A stretch of DNA of 64,000 nucleotides. Source: JANXLO01 sp038231295 (GTDB lineage Bacteria; Armatimonadota; Chthonomonadetes; Chthonomonadales; Chthonomonadaceae). The DNA lies in NCBI GenBank assembly GCA_038231295.1, contig JBBRLP010000010.1, positions 1 to 64,000 on the forward strand. Direction: 5' to 3'. Within the stretch, counting starts at the first letter, position 1; each line of letters begins with the position of its first letter. Positions 7,026 to 14,412 of the stretch are shown piece after piece. The notes under the pieces are model-generated. The model was given only the letters and a program-made list of their open reading frames with translations. It did no database searches and had not been told where the DNA came from. The translations under genes and the position numbers were made by a program.

Positions 7026-8735
7026 TTGACCTGTGACGTTTTTATAAGCCACTCTTCCAAGGATATTCGGATCGCCACCAGAGTCTGCGAGACGCTGGAG
7101 CAGCACGGCATCCGATGCTGGATATCTTCCCGCGACATCCATCCGGCGCAGGAGTGGGACGAAGCGATTGTAGAGGCGCTCGAAGCCTGCCGTCTCGTGG
7201 TGCTGGTCTTTTCCGCAAGCTCCAATCAGTCGCCGCACGTCCGTCGGGAGATTCAGCTCGCGTGTGACGACGGGCGTCAGGTCGTGCCGTTCCGTATCGA
7301 AAAGATTTTCCCGACCGGAGCTTTGCGCTACTATATTCCGACGGTCCAATTTTTGGATGCGCTGACGGAGCCACTGGAGCCGCACCTTACCAGCCTGGCC
7401 GAGACCGTCGGGTTCCTGCTCAATCCCGACGGCGTACCGGACGCCGAAGTGGAACCCGATCTGCTTGCCGCCGAAAAATACCGGAAGAACGAGCAGACGC
7501 AGACCGTTCCCGCCGCGCCTTCTGCCTCTCCTGGAAATCGCACTGCGGAACCTATGGTTACCGTTCCGCCTGCCCGCCCTACGCCGCAGGTATCGGAAGC
7601 GCAGCGCCATGTCCTGACCGGACATACCGATACCCTCTGGAGCGTTGCGTTCTCGCCCGATGGACTGACTGCGCTCTCGGGGAGCAGCGACAACACCCTG
7701 CGTCTCTGGAATCTTCAGTCCGGGCAGGAGATTCGCCAGTTCAGCGCCCGCAGCGGGCGTATCCGCGTTCTGGGCGTCACCCCGGAAGCCGCGCAGAATA
7801 TGACCGCCGCCGGGCAGCAGCCGCCTGCCATGCACAGCCTGGAGACGCGCAGTCAGGTCGGCTACTTCGCGGTTCCCCTCGATTCCCTCAGCAGCGTCGC
7901 CTTTCTCAAAGAAAACAGCCGTATTACCCCCGGCCAGTGGGACTTCGCGACGCCGCTCATGGATGGCGGCAGCGGGCGGCGTATCGGTCTTTTCGTCGGC
8001 CTCACCGCCGAAATTCACTGTGTGGCTTTCGCTCCGGACGGAAGACACGCGCTCTCCGGGGACAGTGACTGCCTGCTGCGCTGCTGGGAGATCGAAACGG
8101 GCCAGGAGATTCGCGCCTTTACCGGACACACGGAGACCGTCGAAGCAATACGTTTTGTCGCGAATGACCGCCGCTTCCTGTCCGCTGGCAGCGATGGGAC
8201 GCTGAGGCTATGGGACATGGAGACCGGACAGGAACTGCGCTGTTTTCAGGAAAACCAGTACGCCGCTCCCATGCTCTGCCTTGCCCTCGCCCCGGATGGC
8301 CGAAGCGCCGCTATCGGGGGGCAGGATGGCTGGCTCCGGCTCTGGAATCTGGAGACAGGCGCTCTGGAGCGAGGCATCGAAAAGCACGACGGCAGCGTGA
8401 CGCAGGTGGCTTTTCTGCCGGGCAGCAGCCGCCTGCTCTCCAGCGGCGACGACCACACGGTTCGCACCTGGAATCTGAAGACAGGACAGCAAGTGGACAG
8501 CTTCGATTTCGGCGGTTACGCGCCTCTCTGTGTCGCCTTCTCCGCAGAGGGTCGTCTCGCCCTCACCGGCGGCTCCGATGCCACCGTTCGCCTATGGGAC
8601 CTTCCGCGCCGCAGCGAAATCACCCGGCTTAACGGCCATACGGCCCCGGTCACCACCGTCACTTTCTCCCCGGATGGCCGCCGCGCCCTCTCCGGCTCCG
8701 ACGACACCACCGTCCGCCTCTGGAACCTCCCGTGA
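7026..8735 (+). CDS. TIR domain-WD40 beta-propeller protein
   Basis: About 569 residues. Residues 1-125 form a TIR domain: CDVFISHSSKD, GIRCWISSRDI, then VVLVFSASSNQSPHVRREIQLA, whose glutamate (about residue 75) is where TIR NAD+ hydrolases keep the catalytic Glu. A low-complexity linker reaches residue 190. From residue 194 onward come at least seven WD40 repeats ending in LRLWNLQSG, LRLWDMETG, VRTWNLKTG, VRLWDLPR and VRLWNLP, with an odd insertion of about 95 residues after the first blade. A likely start is the TTG at 7026, since GAGGG lies 8 bases before it; the in-frame GTG at 7017 is the alternative. Such proteins may deplete NAD+ when the propeller senses a signal, but this is family-level inference. 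It directly follows the cyclase gene. Confidence 0.85.
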   Translation: MTCDVFISHSSKDIRIATRVCETLEQHGIRCWISSRDIHPAQEWDEAIVEALEACRLVVLVFSASSNQSPHVRREIQLACDDGRQVVPFRIEKIFPTGALRYYIPTVQFLDALTEPLEPHLTSLAETVGFLLNPDGVPDAEVEPDLLAAEKYRKNEQTQTVPAAPSASPGNRTAEPMVTVPPARPTPQVSEAQRHVLTGHTDTLWSVAFSPDGLTALSGSSDNTLRLWNLQSGQEIRQFSARSGRIRVLGVTPEAAQNMTAAGQQPPAMHSLETRSQVGYFAVPLDSLSSVAFLKENSRITPGQWDFATPLMDGGSGRRIGLFVGLTAEIHCVAFAPDGRHALSGDSDCLLRCWEIETGQEIRAFTGHTETVEAIRFVANDRRFLSAGSDGTLRLWDMETGQELRCFQENQYAAPMLCLALAPDGRSAAIGGQDGWLRLWNLETGALERGIEKHDGSVTQVAFLPGSSRLLSSGDDHTVRTWNLKTGQQVDSFDFGGYAPLCVAFSAEGRLALTGGSDATVRLWDLPRRSEITRLNGHTAPVTTVTFSPDGRRALSGSDDTTVRLWNLP

Positions 8736-8819
8736 GAGAGTGAGGGGGTTCCTCTTCCGGCTTTCCAGCGTTTCAGCCCCCTTCTGAAAATGGTGTACAA
8801 TAGGGCAGAGGAGTCTTCT

Positions 8820-9989
8820 ATGCCCGATGTCACCCGTTCGCTGGCCGTCTATGTCCATATTCCCTTCTGTGCACGGCACTGCGCCTACTGCGATTTCAAC
8901 ACCTTCGTCGAACGGGCGCAGAGCGCGTTAGTGCTGGAGACGGTAGCGGCGATACAGCGGGACATCGAGCGGGCCGCAGGAGAGATTGCGGCGGAGACGG
9001 GAGCGGTCTCGGTCCCGACCGTCTTCTTCGGGGGCGGGACACCGACGTTTCTGAGCGGCGAGCAGTTGGCGGCGATCCTGCGAACGGTGCAGGACTGTTT
9101 CGACGTGGAGGCGGAGGCGGAAATCTCCAGCGAGGCCAATCCCGGCTCGTCGGATGCGGAGAAGTTCGCGGCGATGCGGGCGGCGGGCTTCAATCGTCTG
9201 AGCATCGGAGTGCAGTCCTTCGACGACGGTCTGCTCGTCGCCCTCGACCGTTTTCATACCGCAGGCGAGGCGGAACGGGCCGTCGCGGCGGCGCGAACAG
9301 CGGGCTTTGAAAATCTGAACCTCGACCTGATGTTCGGTCTGCCCACCCAGAACATCCGCCTGTGGGAGACGACCCTCGAACGGGCGCTGGCCCTCGGCAC
9401 CGACCATCTCTCCCTCTACGCCCTCACCCTCGAACTGGGAACGCGCTTCGAGCGCCTTCACGCCGGAGGCCGCCTCGATCTGCCCGACGAAGACGACGAA
9501 CTCGCCATGTATGAGCGCAGTATCGCCCTGCTCACAGCGGCGGGCCGGGAGCATTACGAGGTCAGCAACTTCGCTCGGCCCGGTTTTCGCTCCCGGCATA
9601 ATCAGGTCTACTGGCGCAACGAGGCGTATCTGGGTATCGGGCCGGGAGCGGTTTCGTACCTCGGCGGACGTCGCTGGAAACGCGAAAAACTGCCCGCACG
9701 GTATGCGGCAAAAGTGCGAATGGGAACCGACCTGAGCGTCGAATCGGAGTGTCTGGACGCGGATGGAGCGCTCGGGGAGACGATGATGCTGGGTCTGCGG
9801 CTGCGGGACGGCCTGCCGCTGGAGCGCATTCGCGCCCGGTTCGGCGTCGAACCCCTCACCCGTTTCGCGCAGCAGGTGGCGCGTCTTCAGGCGGAGGGCC
9901 TGCTGACACTGGAATCCGACACGCTCCGCCTCACGCATCGCGGCCTGCTCTTCGCCAACGAAGCCCTTGCCGCCTTCTTACCCGACTAG
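8820..9989 (+). CDS. hemW: Radical SAM heme chaperone HemW
   Basis: A 389-residue radical SAM protein. The cluster motif is visible as HIPFCARHCAYCDFNT (C-x3-C-x2-C), followed by VFFGGGTPTFL and EANPGSSDAEKF, RLSIGVQSFDD and LNLDLMFGLPTQ. These match HemW, formerly called coproporphyrinogen oxidase-like, which binds heme and hands it to respiratory enzymes. The ATG at 8820 has AGAGGAG upstream; the longer ATG at 8790 has none. A TACAAT box at 8796-8801 could be its -10. The stop codon shares a CTAG palindrome with the stop of the convergent gene. It interrupts the surrounding signalling genes and is probably a housekeeping bystander. Confidence 0.9.
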   Translation: MPDVTRSLAVYVHIPFCARHCAYCDFNTFVERAQSALVLETVAAIQRDIERAAGEIAAETGAVSVPTVFFGGGTPTFLSGEQLAAILRTVQDCFDVEAEAEISSEANPGSSDAEKFAAMRAAGFNRLSIGVQSFDDGLLVALDRFHTAGEAERAVAAARTAGFENLNLDLMFGLPTQNIRLWETTLERALALGTDHLSLYALTLELGTRFERLHAGGRLDLPDEDDELAMYERSIALLTAAGREHYEVSNFARPGFRSRHNQVYWRNEAYLGIGPGAVSYLGGRRWKREKLPARYAAKVRMGTDLSVESECLDADGALGETMMLGLRLRDGLPLERIRARFGVEPLTRFAQQVARLQAEGLLTLESDTLRLTHRGLLFANEALAAFLPD

Positions 9990-12844
9990 TGCGTCGCTTC
10001 GTTCGTCAGGGCCAAATCCAGGACGGCGTCCAGTGACAGGGCTGCTCCCTCCGTCATCAGCGCGGCGAAAACGGCGGGGTCAAGTTGGGTTTCCAACTCG
10101 GCCTGAACACGCTCCAGGGTCGTGCGAGTAAAAGCAAAGGCCGGAAAGCCCATTGCGACGCGAAGCGCCTGCGTGGCCGCCAGACAGCGGACAGCCAGAC
10201 CCAGGCGGCCTGTACGGTGCGCGAAAACGACATAACCTTCCAGTGCCATCACGGAAGCGTATCTGTCTCCAAGAGAGCGGCAGCGTGTCAGACACTCGGT
10301 CAGCGCCTTGCGGGCAGCCTCTATCTCCCCGAGGGTTGTAAGCAGGCTTCCTAACTGCCCCTGCACCAGAATAAGCCCCTGCTGATGATCGAGGGTGCGT
10401 TGCAGGCTCAGACAGCGTTCGGCATAGGCGCGAGCCTCTGCGTACTCCTCCCGTGCGGTCGCGACGACACAGAGATTGTTCAGCACCATCGCCAGCACCT
10501 TCTGATCCTGAATCTCCTCCTCTATCGCCAGACACTCCGCATAGAAGGTCTGCGCCTTCTCCATATCTCCCTGTACACAGCCCAGATTGCCCAGGCTCAT
10601 CAGCGTAATCGCCACATCACCGGGCCTGCCGTTGGCCCGATCCAGCGTCAGCGCCTCTGCGTAGAGGCTGCCCGCACGGGCATAGTCGCCCTGATTCCGC
10701 ACCAGATTGCCCAGATTGGTCAGCACGGAGGAGAGACTGCCCGTATCGTGGAGGGCGCGGCGAATCGCCAGACACTGTTCGTAGCGTGTGGTCGCTTCCG
10801 TGTTGTCGCCCTGCATACTGGCAATGACCCCGAGGCCGTTGAGGAGATGGGCCTGGATTTTCCTCGGAGGCTGTCCCTCGATGCGAGTCAGCGCCGCCTG
10901 AATCGAACTCCGGCCCTCACTGAGATGCCCATGCAGCCACCAGAACTGCTGCAAGTTGGCTCCAAAGTGCGCTGCCGCTTCGCTGCCGTTGGGGGAAGCG
11001 AGACAGAAGTCCAGCGCGGTACGCAGGTTGTCATGTTCGGCCTCCAGTTGACGCAGCCATTCGGCCTGTCGTGGAGTGCTGAAGTTGTCCTCCGCCTCAC
11101 GGGCCATACGGCTGAAATAGTGCTGATGCCGCCAGCGTATCCAAGGCTCCTCGCCGGATTCTTTTAGTTTTGCCCGCCCGTACTCGCGAATCGATTCCAG
11201 CATCCGATAGCGGGGCAGGCCGCCGCTCTCTTCAAAAACGACCAGGGACTTGTCCACCAGGGCGGTCAGGACATCTATGACCTCCCACTCTTCAATCTCC
11301 GTCTGAAGCCCGCCTGCCGGATCGGGCGCGGGCCATACCGCCAGTTCCTCCGCGCTCTCCATCGCGCTGGAGGCCACCTTCTCCGCCGCTTCCAGTGTCC
11401 AGCCGCCCGCGAAGACCGAGAGCCGGGCCAGCAGTACTTTCGCCTGAGCGTTCAGCAGATCGTAGCTCCAGTCTATCAGCGCCCGCAAGGTCTGCTGACG
11501 CGGCAGCGCCGTGCGACTGCCGCCGGTCAGGAGGCGAAAACGGTCGTCGAGGCGTTCGGCGATCTGCTCGACCGAAAGGGATTTGATACGCGCCGCCGCC
11601 AGTTCCAGCGCGAGCGGAATCCCGTCCAGACGACGGGTGATGCGGGCGATAGCAGAAGCGTTCTGCGCGGTCATCTGAAAGCCGGGGGAAACGGCTTGAC
11701 TGCGGTCTATAAACAGCCGCGCCGCTTCGGAGGACTGAACGACGTCGGGCGTCAGGACAGAAAGTTGGGGAGGCAGCGACAGGGAGGGAATGCGCCAGAG
11801 GGTCTCGCCGGGAATGTTGAGCGGTTCGCGGCTGGTCGCCAGAAAGCGCAGATGTGGGCAGCCACGCAGCAGGGTCTCGGCGAAGGCGGCGCATGCCGCG
11901 ATGAGATGTTCGCAGTTGTCGAGCAGAAGGAGCAGGGTGCGCGAATGCAGGTAGCCGCGCAGAGTATCCTGAAGACTGCGGCCTGGCTCTTCCCGCAGTC
12001 CCAGTTCTGTCGCGACAGTCTGGGCGAGGAGCACTCCGTCCGTAATTCCCGCCAGTTCGATGAGCCAGACGCCATCCGGGTAGGAGTCCAGCAGTTCCGC
12101 CCCGGCCTGCACCGACAGCCGCGTCTTGCCCGCACCGCCTGCCCCCAGCAACGTGAGCAGACGGGTGGAAGGTCCGCCGTCCACCTGTGGCTGTGTGCGA
12201 AGCAGCGCCGACAACTGCGCGATCTCCGCTTCTCGGCCTATAAACGTATTCAACTGAAGCGGCAGATTGGTGGGGAGGGTATCGAGCGAACGCAGAGAAG
12301 GAAAGCCAGCAGGTAGCCCAGGATGACAGAGCTGAAAAACCTGCTCCGCTCGCTGCAAGTCCTTCAAACGATGCGAACCCAGAGACAGCAGACTCATGCC
12401 TTCCGGCAGAGAACCCGCCGTCGCATCCGCCACCGCCTGAGAAACCAGTGTCTGCCCCGGAGCCGCCAGACTTCGCAGCCGGGCGCAGCGATTGACCGCC
12501 GTGCTGTTGTAGTCGCCGTCCCGAAACTCCGCCGGGCCACGATGGAGGGCGGCGCGGACACGCAGGGGAACGGCAGTCGGCCAAGTCTGTGTGTGAAGCG
12601 CCTGCTGAAACGCGCAGGCAGCGGAGAGGGCGTCTTCGGAGGAGGAGAAGACCGAAAAGGTGCTGTCGCCTTCGCCTCGGTCACGCACCAGATGGCCATT
12701 GGCCGCCTGTACCGCACAGGCGATGAGTTCGGCCTGTCGTTCGTGCGCCTGCTTCATGGCGGCATGGTCGGTGTCCCACAGGCGGGTTGAGCCAGCAATG
12801 TCGGTGAACAGAAAAGTCAATGTTCCGGTCGGCGGTGAAGACAA
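9986..12844 (-). CDS. Class III cyclase-like domain, STAND (NB-ARC/AfsR-like) ATPase and TPR fusion
   Basis: A 952-residue three-part signalling protein. Residues 8-175 form a class III cyclase fold with LTFLFTDIAGST and RGEGDSTFSVF, the form usual in AfsR-like ATPases. Residues 197-600 are a STAND ATPase with P-loop GAGGAGKT (residues 234-241), Walker B LLLLLDNCEHL and sensor FLATSREPL. From about residue 640 to 940 come TPR repeats such as RYEQCLAIRRALHDTGSLSS. STAND proteins switch on by oligomerising when a ligand is sensed. The start is TTG at 12844, with AAGGAG seven bases upstream; no ATG fits. Whether the cyclase is active is unclear: the base-selecting lysine position is altered. It is read toward hemW and follows the methyltransferase gene by 90 bases. 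Confidence 0.85.
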   Translation of the reverse strand: MSSPPTGTLTFLFTDIAGSTRLWDTDHAAMKQAHERQAELIACAVQAANGHLVRDRGEGDSTFSVFSSSEDALSAACAFQQALHTQTWPTAVPLRVRAALHRGPAEFRDGDYNSTAVNRCARLRSLAAPGQTLVSQAVADATAGSLPEGMSLLSLGSHRLKDLQRAEQVFQLCHPGLPAGFPSLRSLDTLPTNLPLQLNTFIGREAEIAQLSALLRTQPQVDGGPSTRLLTLLGAGGAGKTRLSVQAGAELLDSYPDGVWLIELAGITDGVLLAQTVATELGLREEPGRSLQDTLRGYLHSRTLLLLLDNCEHLIAACAAFAETLLRGCPHLRFLATSREPLNIPGETLWRIPSLSLPPQLSVLTPDVVQSSEAARLFIDRSQAVSPGFQMTAQNASAIARITRRLDGIPLALELAAARIKSLSVEQIAERLDDRFRLLTGGSRTALPRQQTLRALIDWSYDLLNAQAKVLLARLSVFAGGWTLEAAEKVASSAMESAEELAVWPAPDPAGGLQTEIEEWEVIDVLTALVDKSLVVFEESGGLPRYRMLESIREYGRAKLKESGEEPWIRWRHQHYFSRMAREAEDNFSTPRQAEWLRQLEAEHDNLRTALDFCLASPNGSEAAAHFGANLQQFWWLHGHLSEGRSSIQAALTRIEGQPPRKIQAHLLNGLGVIASMQGDNTEATTRYEQCLAIRRALHDTGSLSSVLTNLGNLVRNQGDYARAGSLYAEALTLDRANGRPGDVAITLMSLGNLGCVQGDMEKAQTFYAECLAIEEEIQDQKVLAMVLNNLCVVATAREEYAEARAYAERCLSLQRTLDHQQGLILVQGQLGSLLTTLGEIEAARKALTECLTRCRSLGDRYASVMALEGYVVFAHRTGRLGLAVRCLAATQALRVAMGFPAFAFTRTTLERVQAELETQLDPAVFAALMTEGAALSLDAVLDLALTNEATH

Positions 12845-12934
12845 TACGCGGCTCCTTGTAGACGAAATAGGCTTTCGCCATCGTGAGTCACAATTCCACT
12901 CTGAGGCGCCTGCCTCCTGCGTTCAGGCGCGGAA

Positions 12935-13705
12935 CTACTTCTGCCGGACGCACTCGGCGAACATATTCACGCCGGACTCCTCAAAACGGATGGCGGTGCA
13001 GGTCTGCGCGAAATGGGAGGACTGGTAGAGGCGATTCATGTCCTCTTCCGTGCGGTGAATCAGTTTCCAGTCGAGAATGTGGTCCATCAGCACTTTGTCG
13101 GGGTTGCGGGTGTGGAAGTTGCCCAGGACGACCTTGCCGCCCGGACGCAGCACGGAGTGGGCATAGTTCAGCAGAGCGATGACAAACTTATCGCTGAAAT
13201 AGTCAATCAAGCCGATACTGTAAACCAGGTCCTGGTCGCTGAGTTTGATCTTCTGGCGTCCGGTGGCGAGATAGACCAGATTGCCGTTGACAAACTCCAT
13301 CTGACGGCGGAGTTTGAGACGGTCGCTGCGGTCACTGACAAATGCGAGGGCCTGAAGATCAATATCTATGAGAGTGGCGACCATCTGCGTTGGGTCTTCC
13401 AGCGTCGTGAAAACATCGAATAGCTCCGCCGCTGGCCCGGAGGCCATACTGGTGATCTGCGCGGGGCGGCCTTCGGCCCGCCGCCGTGCTGCCTGGATAT
13501 GTTCCGACAGCAGGCCGCGTCGGTTCCGCACCGCCCGCGCTGCTGCCGCATTCAGGAAGCAGCGATCCATCAGCGGCCCCAGCCTGCCTGCCCCTTGCGG
13601 CCTGTTCTCATACATCCACTCGATGGTCAAAAAATCCCCCGCATAGCCGCGTGGTTTGGCGTAGCAACGCTCTCCGATACGGGTCAGCAGCACATAGGGC
13701 AGCAT
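12935..13705 (-). CDS. SAM-dependent methyltransferase part of a split gene (PhcB-like)
   Basis: A 256-residue segment that resembles methyltransferases related to those for 3-hydroxy fatty acid methyl ester signals (PhcB-type). Typical stretches are ERCYAKPRGYAGDFLTIEWM, then LMDRCFLNAAAARAVRNRRG, followed by a Rossmann core with MASGPAAELFDVF and LVYSIGLIDYFSDKFVIALL. It is in the same frame as the cNMP-fold segment upstream and separated from it only by an amber codon and four sense codons (LQRE). The ATG at 13705 has GGGAG touching it with no spacer, which makes independent initiation poor. It is therefore probably the second half of one original protein of about 480 residues. The natural substrate is unknown. 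Confidence 0.7.
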   Translation of the reverse strand: MLPYVLLTRIGERCYAKPRGYAGDFLTIEWMYENRPQGAGRLGPLMDRCFLNAAAARAVRNRRGLLSEHIQAARRRAEGRPAQITSMASGPAAELFDVFTTLEDPTQMVATLIDIDLQALAFVSDRSDRLKLRRQMEFVNGNLVYLATGRQKIKLSDQDLVYSIGLIDYFSDKFVIALLNYAHSVLRPGGKVVLGNFHTRNPDKVLMDHILDWKLIHRTEEDMNRLYQSSHFAQTCTAIRFEESGVNMFAECVRQK

Positions 13706-13717
13706 CTCCCGCTGAAG

Positions 13718-13720
13718 CTA
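13718..13720 (-). other. In-frame amber codon splitting the cNMP-fold/methyltransferase gene
   Basis: On the minus strand the reading is GTC GGT CAG TAG CTT CAG CGG GAG ATG, in one continuous frame with coding on both sides. A single C to T change (CAG to TAG) explains it. Other genes in the window end in TAG (for example hemW), so general recoding of amber is unlikely. It may be a true nonsense mutation, a readthrough site or a sequencing error. Confidence 0.8.
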
Positions 13721-14386
13721 CTGACCGACTTCCTGCTGCACAGAGGCGCTCAGGCCACTGGCCTCCCCGACCTCCGTATTGAGAAACGCCATCGCCTGCG
13801 CGAACCCTTCCACGACCTCTGCCGCCAGCTCCTCCGGCACCTCGCCCTGATTGCGTATGGCCGCCTGATCTGCCTTGCGGAGCTGCTCTTTCATACTTTC
13901 GATGGCCCCGGAGACACGTCCCCAGGCCGTAGTGACAGCGCTCGCCTGCTGGGACTTCTCCTGAACCTGCTGACCTACCTGCCCCACCCGATCGCGCAGT
14001 CGGCGGGCGACAATTCGCGCACAGGAACGGTAGAAACGTGCCGCGAAGGAGGGGTCTTCCGCGAGTTTAACGTCAAGGAGAGAACGTGGGATGGCGAGCA
14101 ACAGGCTGTTTTCAACGGCTTTGACGGTCGCGGAGGCTGTTTCTCCATCCAGAAACGAAATCTCGCCCAGAAGTTCTCCTGCGCCGCGAAACGCGATCAT
14201 TTGCGACCCAATCGCATCCATCTCGATGCCGACCAACCCTTCGAGAATAATGAACAGCGTTTCCGGTCTCTCGCCTTCCTGAATGATAAGCGTGTTGGCA
14301 ATGACCTGCTGTTCCCGGCTCTGCTCCATGATCCAGGCGACATCTTCCTCATCCAGTTCTGAAAGCAGGCATAATGCCTCTTGCAT
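13718..14386 (-). CDS. Cyclic-nucleotide-binding-fold (CRP-like sensor) part of a split gene
   Basis: A 222-residue segment. Residues 5-120 are a cNMP-binding beta-roll: EEDVAWIMEQS, IIQEGERPETLFIILEGLV, and the phosphate cassette GELLGEISFLDGETASATV. The cassette keeps the Gly-Glu but lacks the Arg that holds the cyclic phosphate in CAP, so binding of a cyclic nucleotide is doubtful. Residues 125-222 are a helical, partly coiled-coil linker (QVGQQVQEKSQQA, MKEQLRKADQAAIRN). There is no helix-turn-helix, so it is not a CRP-type regulator. It ends at an amber codon in frame with the methyltransferase downstream; the intact ancestor was probably a fusion with a cNMP-type switch controlling a methyltransferase. 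Confidence 0.75.
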   Translation of the reverse strand: MQEALCLLSELDEEDVAWIMEQSREQQVIANTLIIQEGERPETLFIILEGLVGIEMDAIGSQMIAFRGAGELLGEISFLDGETASATVKAVENSLLLAIPRSLLDVKLAEDPSFAARFYRSCARIVARRLRDRVGQVGQQVQEKSQQASAVTTAWGRVSGAIESMKEQLRKADQAAIRNQGEVPEELAAEVVEGFAQAMAFLNTEVGEASGLSASVQQEVGQ

Positions 14387-14412
14387 TCGCGAATCTCCTC
14401 ACCTAAAGATGT

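Noticed and set aside
11292..12584. A 430-codon frame on the same strand as the STAND gene
   Set aside because: Out of frame within the gene, rich in Arg, Gly and Ser, as is usual for a shifted frame.
13718..13720. Amber reassignment to an amino acid in this organism
   Set aside because: Several intact genes end in TAG at the expected length (for example hemW and deoB), so amber is a normal stop here.
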